Below, in pieces: positions 44,322-53,299 of a DNA stretch of 64,000 nucleotides (position 1 is the stretch's first letter; every line of letters starts with the position of its first letter). Below the pieces are notes generated by a model. It had not been told where the DNA came from, did no database searches, and was given only the letters and a program-made list of their open reading frames with translations. The stretch spans positions 1 to 64,000 of the forward strand of contig NZ_BMRF01000017.1 in assembly GCF_014648495.1 (NCBI RefSeq), given 5' to 3'. The stretch is from Actinomadura cremea (lineage in GTDB: Bacteria > Actinomycetota > Actinomycetes > Streptosporangiales > Streptosporangiaceae). The translations under genes were made by a program, and so were the position numbers.

Positions 44322-45121
44322 ATGATCTGCTCGGTCGGGAGGATGGTGATCTCGGTCAGGTTGACGTGCTTGGGGACCGCGCTCATGAAGGCGACCGTCT
44401 CCGCGACGTCCTCGGACGCGAGGACGTCGATCTGGGCGATCAGGTCGGCCATGAGCTTGCTCGCCGCCGGGTCGGTGACGTGGTCGGGCAGCTCGGTGTC
44501 GACCATGCCCGGCTCGATCGTCGCCACACGGATCCTCTTGCGGCCCAGCTCGGTGCGCAGCAGCTTGGCGAGCTGGGTGACGTAGGCCTTGGTCGCCGAG
44601 TAGACCTGGAAGCCCTCCAGGATCCGGACGGCGGCGATCGACGACGTGGTGATGAGGTCGGCGCTCCGACCGGCGGCCGCGGCCGACTCCAGGGACGGCA
44701 CGAAGGCCTGGATGGTGTTCATGACGCCCTTGATGTTGAGGTCGATCTGGGCGTCCCAGTCCGCTGCGGCCAGGTCGGTGATGCCGGAGATGAGCTGTAC
44801 GCCGGCGTTCGCGAAGACGAGGTCGACCTGGCCGAGTTCGGCGGCGACCCGGTCGGCCGCCGCGAGGACGGCGGCGCGGTCGGTGACGTCGGTCGGCAGG
44901 GCCAGGGCTGTTCCGCCGCCGGCGCGTACGCGGTCCTCGACCTGGTCGAGACGGTCGCCGCGGCGGGCCAGCAGCGCCACCTTCGCGCCGAGTTCCGCGA
45001 AGCGGACGGCGGTCGCTTCGCCGATGCCGCTGGAGGCACCGGTCACCACGGCGACACGTCCGGCGAGCGCGTTTCCGGAGACGACCTGGGCGGAGGGCTG
45101 GATGCTCTGCGTTGTGTTCAT
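44318..45121 (-). CDS. SDR-family short-chain dehydrogenase
   Basis: A 267-aa classical SDR. The cofactor motif is VVTGASSGIGEATAVRFAELGAKVALLARR, with Arg residues after beta-2 suggesting NADP(H). The NAG motif is FANAGV, and the catalytic set is TTSSIAA then YSATKAY (Tyr-x-x-x-Lys). ATG 45121 is chosen because the fold begins soon after; longer in-frame starts reach 45265 across the regulator gene. It diverges from the MmyB-type regulator, a frequent actinobacterial pairing. Confidence 0.88.
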   Translation of the reverse strand: MNTTQSIQPSAQVVSGNALAGRVAVVTGASSGIGEATAVRFAELGAKVALLARRGDRLDQVEDRVRAGGGTALALPTDVTDRAAVLAAADRVAAELGQVDLVFANAGVQLISGITDLAAADWDAQIDLNIKGVMNTIQAFVPSLESAAAAGRSADLITTSSIAAVRILEGFQVYSATKAYVTQLAKLLRTELGRKRIRVATIEPGMVDTELPDHVTDPAASKLMADLIAQIDVLASEDVAETVAFMSAVPKHVNLTEITILPTEQII

Positions 45122-45153
45122 GCAGAAGAGCATGCGACCGGTCCCGCCGAATC

Positions 45154-45176
45154 GGGGGGTAGCGATACGGCCCCCC
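45154..45176. promoter_or_regulatory. G6/C6 dyad in the SDR-regulator divergent region
   Basis: GGGGGG (45154-45159) and CCCCCC (45171-45176) flank TAGCGATACGG. It is centred between the divergent genes and is a likely operator for the MmyB-type regulator. A -10-like TAGCCT (45207-45212) ends 6 nt before the regulator ATG, implying a leaderless transcript. Confidence 0.45.
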
Positions 45177-45218
45177 ACGGACCGGGGGCTGCGCCGCGGT
45201 CGCCGGTAGCCTCGAGGC

Positions 45219-45992
45219 ATGCCACGCGCCGAGTTGGGCGAGTTCCTCATGACCCGCCGTGCCAAGGTGACGCCCGAGACCGTCGGAATGCCGGCGGCGG
45301 GCGAGCGTCGCGTCCCCGGCCTGCGCCGCGACGAGGTCGCCGCGCTCGCCGGAGTGAGCGTCGACTACTACCGCAGCCTGGAACAGGGCAAGGAGACCCG
45401 CCCCTCGGAAGTGGTCCTCGCCGGCCTCTCCCGGGCACTGCGGCTGACCGAGGCCGAGGAGCGGCACCTGTACGCACTGGCCGGTGCGGCGCACCGGCTC
45501 GGCGAAGAGGCGACGGTCCGGCCGGTGCCGGCCGAACTGCTGAAGTTGCTGGACTCGTGGAGCGACTCCGGCGCGATCGTGCTGGATCCGGTGCTCGACG
45601 TCCTGGCGATGAACGCCGAGGCGCGGAAGCTGTTCGCCGGCTTCGAGGAGACCGCGAACCTGGTCGAGATGGTCCTGCTGGACCCGGAGGGCCGCCGGTT
45701 CTTCGTCGAATGGGAGGCGTCCGCCGAGGCGACCGTCGCCAACCTGCGCGCCAGCGCCGACTTCGCCGTCGCTCCCGCCCGGCTCCGGGAACTGCTCGAC
45801 CGGTTGGAGGCCGAGAGCCCGGAGTTCCCCGGCCTGTGGGCGCGCCACGACGTGCGGCCCAAGACCCACGAGACGAAGGTGCTGCGCCACCCCGTCCGAG
45901 GTCTGCTGAGCATCGACTTCCACGCCTTCAACGTCGCCAGCGTGCCCGGATACCAGCTGCTGGTCTACCGAGAGAACCCCGGTGACCTCTGA
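45219..45992 (+). CDS. XRE/MmyB-type transcriptional regulator
   Basis: A 257-aa protein. An N-terminal HTH (about 8-85; RRVPGLRRDEVAALAGVSVDYYRSLEQGKETRPSEVVLAGLSRAL in order) is joined to the MmyB-like ligand domain (about 105-255). That domain holds the usual LDVLAMNAEARKLF, NLVEMVLLDPEGRRFFVEWE and the ending VYRENPGDL. These regulators control the divergent oxidoreductase. There is no clear ribosome-binding site, which agrees with a leaderless start. Confidence 0.88.
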   Translation: MPRAELGEFLMTRRAKVTPETVGMPAAGERRVPGLRRDEVAALAGVSVDYYRSLEQGKETRPSEVVLAGLSRALRLTEAEERHLYALAGAAHRLGEEATVRPVPAELLKLLDSWSDSGAIVLDPVLDVLAMNAEARKLFAGFEETANLVEMVLLDPEGRRFFVEWEASAEATVANLRASADFAVAPARLRELLDRLEAESPEFPGLWARHDVRPKTHETKVLRHPVRGLLSIDFHAFNVASVPGYQLLVYRENPGDL

Positions 45993-46163
45993 TCACCGCT
46001 GTACCCGGTGGTCGCGCAGCGCATGCCGCAGCCGCCAGGTCCGGCGAGCGCGTTCCCCGCTCAGTGGCTCGTCCAGGAACGTCCTGACCTGCGGCAAGGT
46101 GGTTCCGGCCCTGCCCGATAACCCTTTGCCCGCGCGACGAGCGCGATCCTAGGCTCACCCTTC

Positions 46164-46667
46164 ATGCGAGCCATCACCGAACGCGACCTGCGGTCCTGCT
46201 TCGTCAACTGTTCCAAAGGCGATGCCAAGCGCCTCAACCTTCCCAAGGACTTCGCACAGTGTCCCTGGAACGACCTTGACTTCCTAGGCTGGCGGGATCC
46301 CAAGGCCCCCGAACGCGCCTACCTGGTCGCCGAGACGAGCGACCGGCCCGTCGGGGTCGCGCTGCGAATCGCGTCCGCGCCCGGCAAGGCACGCGGGTTC
46401 AACTCGACCAGCCTGTGCTCGTTCTGCCAGACCGTGCACACCGGTGGAGGTGTCGCATTGATGAGCGCGCGGCGCAGCGGTGAGGCCGGCAAGCAGGGCA
46501 ACACCGTCGGACGGTACCTGTGCGCCGACCTGGCCTGCTCCCTCTACGTACGAGGCAGGAAGCAGACCCTGCTCGGCGACGCCCACGACGACGGCGTACC
46601 CCTTGAGGAGAAGACCGCGCGCATCAGGGCGAACCTGGCCGCCTTCACCACCCTGATCCTCGCCTGA
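46164..46667 (+). CDS. FBP-domain (FusB-like, EF-G-binding) zinc-finger protein
   Basis: A 167-aa protein matching the C-terminal treble-clef domain of EF-G-binding proteins. It opens MRAITERDLRSCFVN and has FLGWRDPKAPERAYLV, then the zinc cysteines CSFC (about 86-89) and CADLAC (about 119-124), separated by the GGGVALMSARRSG loop. FusB-type proteins free EF-G from the ribosome and give fusidic acid tolerance; actinobacterial homologues are mostly untested. TAGGCT (46150-46155) lies 8 nt before ATG, suggesting a nearly leaderless message. Confidence 0.78.
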   Translation: MRAITERDLRSCFVNCSKGDAKRLNLPKDFAQCPWNDLDFLGWRDPKAPERAYLVAETSDRPVGVALRIASAPGKARGFNSTSLCSFCQTVHTGGGVALMSARRSGEAGKQGNTVGRYLCADLACSLYVRGRKQTLLGDAHDDGVPLEEKTARIRANLAAFTTLILA

Positions 46668-46773
46668 CCGGCGGGTGCCGCAGGGCCCGCGTCACCCGGG
46701 TGCACGATGAGCATGGGCCGTTCGAGGGGCAGCGCGATTCTCGCCTCCGTAGGACATTCGCGCGACGGCAGGT

Positions 46774-48366
46774 TCATGACAGCGCTTTTCCGGGGCCGCC
46801 ACTCGTGTCCGCGTCTTCGTGGAGGGCGAGCAGGGCGCGCCGGTCGACCTTCCCGGTGGGCGACAGCGGCAGCGCGGCGCACACGTGGATCGCCGACGGG
46901 ATGAGGAACTTCGGAAGCTCCGCCCGCAGGTGCTCGCGAACCGACGCCGGCGTGCACGCTTCGTGCTTCGGGACGACGAAGGCGACCAGGGTCCTCTCTC
47001 CCGCCGCCGTCGCACCGACCGTGACGTAACTCTGCTTGACGTGGGGGTGCCGGTTGAGGTGATGGACGACCTCGCCGGGTTCGACGCGGTGCCCGTTGAT
47101 CTTCACCTGGTCGTCCAGCCGCCCCAGGAAGACGACGGCCCCGTCGGCCCGGAAACGCCCCCGGTCGCCCGTGCGGTAGAGCCGTTCCCGGCGCCCTGCG
47201 ATGTCGTACTCGACGAACCGTTCGCGGGTCGCTTCGGGATTCCCGAGGTAGCCCGGTGAGAGACCGGGTCCGGCCAGCCAGATCTCACCGGTCTCCCCCA
47301 CCGCGCAGAGCCGCTCGTCGGCGACGAGGTAGAGCCGGGTGTTCTGGATCGGCGTGCCGATCGGCAGCGGGGAACCGTCCGGGGCCAGCGAGCGCACCGG
47401 GTGGTAGGTGGCGAACGTCGTGCTCTCGGTCGGCCCGTATCCGTTCACGATCCGGTCCTCGCCGTAGTACCGCAACGCGGCGGCCATGTGCCGCAACGAA
47501 TGCGCCTCGCCGCCCGTAATGATCGTCTCGACGCTCTCGAGCGTCGCGGGGGCCTCGTCCACGATCGTGTTGAAGAGCGCCGCCGTCAGCCAGACGACCG
47601 TGACGCGTTGCGTCTCGAGCACCTTCTTCAGCTCGGAGAACCGCAGGAAGTCGGACGGGTACAGGACGCACGTCCCCCCGCGCAGCAACGCGCCCCAGAT
47701 CTCGAAGGTGGCGGCGTCGAAGAAGATCGGCGCCAACTGGAGCAGCCGGGCGTGCTCGTCGAGCCGCGCGTAGCTGGCGGCGTGGACGAGCCGGGCGACG
47801 CTGCGGTGGCGGATCGGGACCCCCTTGGGCATCCCCGTCGAGCCCGAAGTGAAGTTGATGTAGGCGATGTCGTCAGGGTCGGTGTGCACGGCCGGAGCCG
47901 CCCCGCCCGACGTGCCGTCCGCGGGCACGATTCGCTGCACGGGCAAGCGGACGTCCAATGCCGACGGCCGGTCGGTCACGACGACGGCACAACGGGCCTC
48001 GTCCATAACGAACCGCAATCGGCCGTCCGGCCAGCTCGCGTCGAAGGGAAGGTAGGCGCCACCGCACTTGAGCACCGCGAGCAGCGCGATGATCAGTTCG
48101 GGCGACCGGGCGCAGCACACGCCGACGACATCGCCGCGGCCGACCCCGGCCTCGTGCAGCCGGGCGGCGAGGCCGCCGGCGAGGTGGTCGAGCTCGCGGT
48201 AGCTGAGCGTGCGTTCCCGGTGCACGACCGCGGTCGCGTCCGGGGTGCGCCCGGCTTGACGCTCGAACAGCGCCGCGATGCCGCTGTCATCGGGATACCC
48301 GACCGTGGTCCGGTTGATCCGCTCATGGATGGCCAGCGCCTCGGGGTCGACCACCAGCCGTCGCAC
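46774..48366 (-). CDS. Stand-alone NRPS adenylation domain, predicted valine/aminobutyrate specificity
   Basis: A 530-aa free A domain that loads an amino acid onto the carrier protein encoded two genes upstream. Core motifs are present: LSYRELD, INFTSGSTGMPKGVP, APIFFDAATFEIWGALLRGG, NGYGPTEST, YRTGDRG and the C-terminal lysine in LSPTGKVDRRAL. Reading the binding-pocket positions against GrsA by eye gives D-A-F-W-I-G-G-T-F-K, which I recall as a valine code. The GTG start at 48366 overlaps the thioesterase gene by 44 nt. It is last in the operon. In the CytC system the equivalent enzyme takes both L-Val and L-aminobutyrate. Confidence 0.88.
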   Translation of the reverse strand: MRRLVVDPEALAIHERINRTTVGYPDDSGIAALFERQAGRTPDATAVVHRERTLSYRELDHLAGGLAARLHEAGVGRGDVVGVCCARSPELIIALLAVLKCGGAYLPFDASWPDGRLRFVMDEARCAVVVTDRPSALDVRLPVQRIVPADGTSGGAAPAVHTDPDDIAYINFTSGSTGMPKGVPIRHRSVARLVHAASYARLDEHARLLQLAPIFFDAATFEIWGALLRGGTCVLYPSDFLRFSELKKVLETQRVTVVWLTAALFNTIVDEAPATLESVETIITGGEAHSLRHMAAALRYYGEDRIVNGYGPTESTTFATYHPVRSLAPDGSPLPIGTPIQNTRLYLVADERLCAVGETGEIWLAGPGLSPGYLGNPEATRERFVEYDIAGRRERLYRTGDRGRFRADGAVVFLGRLDDQVKINGHRVEPGEVVHHLNRHPHVKQSYVTVGATAAGERTLVAFVVPKHEACTPASVREHLRAELPKFLIPSAIHVCAALPLSPTGKVDRRALLALHEDADTSGGPGKALS

Positions 48367-49114
48367 CTGAAGTCCCCAATCTCCGGTTGATCACGTCCAG
48401 GACGAGCCCGCGGTGGCTCTCGAGAAAGAAGTGCCGGCCCGGCAGTTCGACCAGCTCGCACCCGCGGCCGCCGAAAGCGGGCCAGTCCCGCATCGCCGTG
48501 AGCGGGTCGATCGGGTCCTCCTGGCCGTAGAGGACCGTCAGCGGCACATCCAGCGGCGCCACCGCACGGTCGTCCCACAGCTCGGCGAGCCGGAGGTCGT
48601 TGCGCACGGCGGGCATGAGCACCCTCATCAGCGGTTCGCTGGCGAGCAGGTCCTCGGGCATTCCGCCCATGTCTCGCAACGCCGCCCGGAACTCCGCGTC
48701 GGGAAGCTGGTGGAGGTACGGGCGTCGGGGCTGGTTCGGGCTTCGGCAGGCGGACACGAACAGCCGCGAGGTGCGGCCGGGGTGTTCGGCCGCGGCCAGG
48801 TGCGCCAGTTCGTAGGCCAGCCTGCCGCCGAAGCTGTGTCCGAAGAAGGCGTGCGGCGCACGAAGGAGCGAGGCCAGCGCAGCGGAGGTGCGCGTGAGCA
48901 GGGTCGCCCAGTCGGCACACGAGGGTTCGTTGATCCGCGAACCCCGGCCGGGGAGCCTGACGGCCACCAGCCCCACGTTGTCGTCCAGCGCGTCCGCCCA
49001 GGAGCGGAACAGGGCGGGATTCCCGCCCGCGTACGGGAGACAGATCAACGTGACGGCCGGCTCGCGCGACGCTCTCTTGAGCGGCAGCAACCACCGGTCA
49101 CCGTCAGGCCCCAC
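48323..49114 (-). CDS. Type II thioesterase
   Basis: A 263-aa alpha/beta hydrolase of the NRPS/PKS type II thioesterase family. It opens with LICLPYAGGNPALFRSWADAL, carries the nucleophile Ser94 in FFGHSFGGRLAYEL, has the acid region LYGQEDPIDPL, and the histidine in LPGRHFFLES. It should hydrolyse the chlorinated aminoacyl group from the carrier protein, since no condensation domain follows. The GTG start at 49114 has GGAGAGC upstream, within the end of the carrier gene. Confidence 0.9.
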   Translation of the reverse strand: MGPDGDRWLLPLKRASREPAVTLICLPYAGGNPALFRSWADALDDNVGLVAVRLPGRGSRINEPSCADWATLLTRTSAALASLLRAPHAFFGHSFGGRLAYELAHLAAAEHPGRTSRLFVSACRSPNQPRRPYLHQLPDAEFRAALRDMGGMPEDLLASEPLMRVLMPAVRNDLRLAELWDDRAVAPLDVPLTVLYGQEDPIDPLTAMRDWPAFGGRGCELVELPGRHFFLESHRGLVLDVINRRLGTSGATAGGRPRGAGHP

Positions 49115-49116
49115 GG

Positions 49117-49380
49117 TCAGCTCTCCTGGTCGCGGGCCGTCACCGGCAGGTTCTTGACCAGGGTGACCACGATCTCGCCCACCGTACTGCCCTCGAACAA
49201 CGCCTCGGGTGGCAGCGCGTCCTCACCGAACGCCTCCTCGGCCCGTCCGATCAACTTCGCGGCCGACAGCGACGTGCCGCCCGCCTCGAAGAAGTCGTCC
49301 TCATCGTGCCGGAGCGGGAGCCCCAGGTCCTGGCACGTCCCGAGAAGCCATTCGCGCAGCCGCTGCTCGTCCCCGCTCAC
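49117..49380 (-). CDS. Stand-alone peptidyl carrier protein
   Basis: An 87-aa carrier protein. The phosphopantetheine site is Ser37 in [17 protein letters not shown], preceded by the acidic helix 1 and followed by [17 protein letters not shown]. The GTG start at 49380 overlaps the halogenase stop (GTGA). It would hold the amino acid as a thioester while the halogenase acts. Confidence 0.92.
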   Translation of the reverse strand: MSGDEQRLREWLLGTCQDLGLPLRHDEDDFFEAGGTSLSAAKLIGRAEEAFGEDALPPEALFEGSTVGEIVVTLVKNLPVTARDQES

Positions 49381-50342
49381 GCGCGTGCTCCCGTCCGCCG
49401 CGCCTCGAACGGCAGGCCCGAACGGGTGGCGGTCGCGAATGTGTTGTGCCCGAAGGAGTCCTCACCGGAGACCAGCACGTTGCCGAACTTCTCCAGACTC
49501 ACCGAGCCGCCGAACTCCTCGAGCCGGTCGGAGTGGGGGTACACCCGGACCGAGGTGGGCAGGTAGCGGCCGGCATAGCCGAGCCGCATCGTGCTGGTCT
49601 TACCGCTGTGCGGGTGGGAGGCGTGCATGAGAGTGGACCAGAAGATGACGAACTGGCCCTGGCGCATCACCTGGGAGACCGCGTTCTCCTCGTCCGGGCT
49701 CCAGTCGGGATCTTTCTGCAGCTGCCGATAGTCGTAGCCGAAGAACCCGCGCCGGACACCGTTCTTGTCGACCTTGTTGATGGCGTCGGCGTCGTACGTC
49801 ATGGACTTGGACTCGTCGTAGTTCATCGTCTTGTGCGAGCCGGGGATGAACTGCAGGCAGCCGGTGTCGATGCTCGCTTCGGTGAAGGCCGTCCAGACGG
49901 TGATGGTGCCGCCGAACTCGGCGTCCTCGGGCCAGACGATCTGCGGATGCTTGGAGCCCGCGACGTTGGAGAAGTTGTCGGCCTGATGCCAGTCGGTCCC
50001 CTCGTCGCCCGGGTATTTGGGGAAGAACTCGCTGCGCCAGCACAGCACGTCGGGGCCGAGGATGCTCGCGACGCGATCCACGATCTCGGGCCGGGTGATG
50101 TGCTCGGCGAGGAAGTCGATGTCGAGGTGGCGGTCGTAGTTGGCGAGGTTGGTGCTCCCGGACCGCGCCTGTTCTTCGACGTAGATGGAGTTCTTGGTAT
50201 TGAGCAGCTTGGGACGCAGGGCGCGCAGGTTGCGCTCCATCTCGTCCGGTGAGTAAAGGTCGAACGGCCCGAGGTAGCCGTCGCGTTGGAACTGCGTCAA
50301 CTCGTCGGCAGTGAGGGAGAAGTCGGCTTTCTGCTGAGTCAT
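49377..50342 (-). CDS. Fe(II)/2-oxoglutarate-dependent halogenase (SyrB2/CytC3 type)
   Basis: A 321-aa PhyH-fold enzyme co-linear with SyrB2 (about 310 aa) by recall. It keeps [70 protein letters not shown] and [15 protein letters not shown]. Iron ligands are His119 and His240. The usual carboxylate ligand is replaced by Ala121 (HQA), leaving the site open for chloride, the diagnostic for a halogenase rather than a hydroxylase. Arg253 should bind 2-oxoglutarate. It would chlorinate an unactivated methyl of the carrier-bound amino acid. ATG 50342 follows AGGAA and overlaps the MocR stop (ATGA). Confidence 0.94.
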   Translation of the reverse strand: MTQQKADFSLTADELTQFQRDGYLGPFDLYSPDEMERNLRALRPKLLNTKNSIYVEEQARSGSTNLANYDRHLDIDFLAEHITRPEIVDRVASILGPDVLCWRSEFFPKYPGDEGTDWHQADNFSNVAGSKHPQIVWPEDAEFGGTITVWTAFTEASIDTGCLQFIPGSHKTMNYDESKSMTYDADAINKVDKNGVRRGFFGYDYRQLQKDPDWSPDEENAVSQVMRQGQFVIFWSTLMHASHPHSGKTSTMRLGYAGRYLPTSVRVYPHSDRLEEFGGSVSLEKFGNVLVSGEDSFGHNTFATATRSGLPFEARRTGARA

Positions 50343-51754
50343 TTCCTGCCTTTCCGATCGTAGATCTCTCGCAGTTTTCGAAGTCCCGGCTCGATCGCGT
50401 CCACCGGCACCGCTCCGTAGCCGAACAGCAGCCCGTGCGCGGAGTTCGGCGGGTCGGTGAAGTCGCCGAGCGAGTACAGCCAGATCCCCGCTCGGCGCGC
50501 GGCCCGCACGAGCGGCCACATGTCCTGCTCGGCGCGGACGGTCAGGTGCAGCCCGGCTTCCGACGGCACGAGCGTCAGGACGTCACCGAAGTCGCGGGTG
50601 AGGATCTCGATCAGCAAGGCGCGCCGGGCCCCGTACTCGCCGTGCAGCACGCGCAGATGATCGGCGAATCCGCCGTCGGCCAGGAAGCGCGCCAGCGCGG
50701 CCTGCTCCACGCTCGGAGTGCCGATGTCCGTGAGATACTTCGCCTTCGCCAGCGCGGGCAGCAGCGCGGCCGGGGCGACCAGGAATCCGAGCCGCAGCAT
50801 CGGCAGCAGGACCTTGGAGAACGAGCCGACGTAGACCACCTGGCCGTCTGGACACAGGCTGTGCAACGGCTCCAACGGCCGATCGGTGAACGTCAGCTCG
50901 GTGTCGTAGTCGTCCTCCACGATCGCCGCGCCTCGCCGCCGCGCCCATGCCAGCAGCTCCAGCTTGCGGCGCAACGACATCGGCGTGCCCAGCGGGAACT
51001 GGTGCGACGGGGTGACGTAGACAAGCCGGCAGTCGTCGGGGATCTCGTCCACGACGAGACCTTCCGAGTCGACCCGGACCCCGACGGGCTCGGCCCCCAG
51101 ACTCGCGAACAACTGCCGCGGCGGCGGGTAGCCCGGGTTCTCCACGGCGACCCGGTCGCCCGGCCGCAGCAGCACCCGCGCCGCGAGCTGCATCGCCTGC
51201 TGCGATCCGTTGGTGACGAGCACGTCGGACGCCGTCACCCGCAGATCCCGGGACCGCCGCAGCTGCGCGGCGATCTCCGTTCGCAGATCGCCGCGTCCGC
51301 GCGGGTCGTCGTAGACCAGCGGTTGCGGCGGCATCACGGCCAACTGCTCGGCGAGCAGGTGCTGCCAGGTGCCCATCGGGAACAGGTGCGCGTCCGGCAC
51401 CCCGGTGCGAAAGTCGTACTCGGGCACCGTGTTGGGGCGCAACGGTGGTTTCGGCAGGTCCGCCCAGAGCCCGATCGGCACCGCGGGCCGACCGGGTCGG
51501 TGCGGTTCCAGCCCGCCGATACAAATTCGCGCCGGCGCACTTGTCCGGCACTCCAATACACCTTCGGCGCTCATCCACTCGTAGGCCGCGCCGACCGTGC
51601 CCTCGGAGACCTCAAGGTGCCGCGCCAGCTCCGCCACCGATGGCAGGGAGTCGCCGTCACGCAAGTCGCCCGCCATAATCGCGAGACGGATCTGTCGGTA
51701 GATTTGACGGGGCCAGGACAGAGAATCCGCTTGGTTGAGGCTGATCTCCAGCAT
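50339..51754 (-). CDS. MocR/PdxR-type regulator (GntR HTH fused to aminotransferase fold), first gene of halogenase operon
   Basis: A 471-aa protein. The GntR wHTH lies at about 10-80 ([46 protein letters not shown] in order) and a class I aminotransferase-like domain at about 120-465. The latter has [29 protein letters not shown] and the PLP lysine in [15 protein letters not shown]. MocR regulators bind PLP and often an amino acid. It sits first in the operon and is translationally coupled to the halogenase. ATG 51754 is chosen since the HTH starts just after; an in-frame ATG at 51892 also exists. Confidence 0.88.
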   Translation of the reverse strand: MLEISLNQADSLSWPRQIYRQIRLAIMAGDLRDGDSLPSVAELARHLEVSEGTVGAAYEWMSAEGVLECRTSAPARICIGGLEPHRPGRPAVPIGLWADLPKPPLRPNTVPEYDFRTGVPDAHLFPMGTWQHLLAEQLAVMPPQPLVYDDPRGRGDLRTEIAAQLRRSRDLRVTASDVLVTNGSQQAMQLAARVLLRPGDRVAVENPGYPPPRQLFASLGAEPVGVRVDSEGLVVDEIPDDCRLVYVTPSHQFPLGTPMSLRRKLELLAWARRRGAAIVEDDYDTELTFTDRPLEPLHSLCPDGQVVYVGSFSKVLLPMLRLGFLVAPAALLPALAKAKYLTDIGTPSVEQAALARFLADGGFADHLRVLHGEYGARRALLIEILTRDFGDVLTLVPSEAGLHLTVRAEQDMWPLVRAARRAGIWLYSLGDFTDPPNSAHGLLFGYGAVPVDAIEPGLRKLREIYDRKGRK

Positions 51755-52306
51755 CGGACTACAGCTTCCGCTTGGCTCGGAACTGCTGACTGCGCAATAA
51801 GCTGTAAAGGTGCTGCCCCTCGGAACGCACCGGCTTCGATCGTTTGTTGCGGCAGTGAAATTCTCAGCGATAGTAACCATCAGGCCCGGCATGACTCAAG
51901 CCGTCAAGCGCGCGCTTGATCAACTACACCGGGACCGATCCAGACTCGCGATTGTGGATTACCTGCGGTGTTCGACCACGTGAGGTTGAACTTTACTTCG
52001 TACTCGACGTCAACATGTGATCTATCTCACACACGCAAGTGTAGGCAACACGCACAACTCGTCGAGCCCTGCGGCCTTCCGCACCCGAAACCTCCGCGCG
52101 ACGGTCACGTGGAGCGAAGTAGTGCAACGGTTGATCTTCGCGTGATCCCGTTTCCGCAGGTTAAGCGGTCAATTCCGCTGGTGGTTCGCGGAGCCGGGCC
52201 GTGCTCGCGCGGGCGCCGTCGGCATAGTCGGCCGCCCCCTTCCGCTCCGGGCCGGCGGCAGCAGCTCCGGTTGTGCCATTGTTCGAGATGGAGGCCCGGC
52301 TTCCAC
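51755..52306. other. Upstream region of the halogenase operon
   Basis: 552 nt without a credible gene. It includes an AT-richer stretch (51955-52040) with a perfect Crp-type site and should carry the promoter of the MocR-halogenase operon. The right part (52040-52306) shows nothing recognisable. Confidence 0.5.
52017..52032. promoter_or_regulatory. Perfect Crp/GlxR-type binding site
   Basis: TGTGATCTATCTCACA equals the consensus TGTGA-N6-TCACA used by actinobacterial cAMP-receptor proteins. It is 263 nt upstream of the MocR start and 275 nt downstream of the LLM gene stop. It suggests carbon-state control of the halogenase operon. Confidence 0.65.
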
Positions 52307-53215
52307 TCACCGCGTGAGGTGCGCGAGGCTTCTCCACTGATCCAGCGGGAGAGTGGCCTGTTCCGCCGGCAGCGCTTGGAGGCACACGTGGTCGGCGCCC
52401 GCCGCCAGGTGGGCGTTCACCCGCGTCGCGATCTCCTGCTCGCCGATGGCGACGAGCGCATCGACCAGGCGGTCGCTTCCGCCGTCGGCGAAGTCGTCGT
52501 CGCCGAACCCGAGCCTCCGCCAGTTGGCGCGGTACGGCGCCCCGGGCAGGTACCCGACGATGTGGGCGCGTGCCCTGTCGCGCGCCTCGTCGGTGCCGAC
52601 TCCGGTGACCACGGCCTGTTCGACGATCAGGACCCGGTCGGGCCCGAGCGCCGCGCGGGCCTCGGCGGTGTGCTCCGGCGTGACGAGGTAGGAGAACGCG
52701 CCGGCCGACCGGTCCCGGGCCAGGTCGAGGGCGCGGGGGCCGAGCGCGGCGAGCACCCGGGGCGCCTGCGGCGCCGGGCCGCCTCCGATCCCGGCCAACC
52801 GGAGGACGGGGTCGGCCTCGTCGAGGCGGTCGAGGTGTTCGCGCAGCGCGGTCAGGGGCCGTTCGTAGCGCAGGCCCAGCACCCCCTCGACCATCCGCGC
52901 GTGGGAGGTGCCCAGGCCGAGGACGAACCGGCCGGGGTGAGCGTCGAGCAGCGCGCGGGTCTGGGACCTGATCACGCGGGGATGACGCCCCCAGATCACC
53001 GCGATGCCCGTCCCCACGACCAGGGAACGGGTGGCGCCCAGCAGTGCGGCCGCCTCCATGAACGGGTCGCGGACCAGCCCTTCGCTGAGCCACAGCGCAC
53101 CGTAGCCGAGCGCCTCGATCTCGGCGGCGGCCTCGGCGGACGCCGCCGGTGGCCGCAGGTCCATACCGGGCGCCCACAGCCCCACCGTGCCGATGGACGA
53201 CAGAGTCGACTCCAT
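52307..53215 (-). CDS. LLM-class F420-dependent oxidoreductase
   Basis: A 302-aa luciferase-like protein. Its features are EIEALGYGALWLSEGLVRDPFMEAAALLGATRSLVVGTGIAVIWGRHP, HPGRFVLGLGTSHARMVEG and the C-terminal LAAGADHVCLQAL, as in the actinobacterial TIGR03620-like F420 group. ATG 53215 has GAGGAGG 6 nt upstream. It diverges from a TetR gene across two operator copies, so the pair is a self-contained, repressor-controlled redox unit. Confidence 0.87.
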   Translation of the reverse strand: MESTLSSIGTVGLWAPGMDLRPPAASAEAAAEIEALGYGALWLSEGLVRDPFMEAAALLGATRSLVVGTGIAVIWGRHPRVIRSQTRALLDAHPGRFVLGLGTSHARMVEGVLGLRYERPLTALREHLDRLDEADPVLRLAGIGGGPAPQAPRVLAALGPRALDLARDRSAGAFSYLVTPEHTAEARAALGPDRVLIVEQAVVTGVGTDEARDRARAHIVGYLPGAPYRANWRRLGFGDDDFADGGSDRLVDALVAIGEQEIATRVNAHLAAGADHVCLQALPAEQATLPLDQWRSLAHLTR

Positions 53216-53230
53216 GACCGACCTCCTCAG

Positions 53231-53276
53231 GTAGTATTCGGAGTGGCGCTCCGAATACTACCGGAGTGCCGCTCCG
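53231..53276. promoter_or_regulatory. Large palindrome and two tandem operator copies between LLM and TetR genes
   Basis: A 31-bp palindrome (arms 53231-53243 and 53249-53261, 5-bp centre) contains CGGAGTGGCGCTCCG (53239-53253). A second copy, CGGAGTGCCGCTCCG, lies at 53262-53276, 23 bp on. Two nearly identical dyads between divergent genes fit binding of two TetR dimers. Confidence 0.75.
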
Positions 53277-53299
53277 GTATGAACGAGGGGGACGATGCG

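Noticed and set aside
49377-50342. Ordinary phytanoyl-CoA dioxygenase or hydroxylase
   Set aside because: The facial-triad carboxylate is replaced by Ala121, and the protein follows SyrB2 over its whole length next to a carrier protein.
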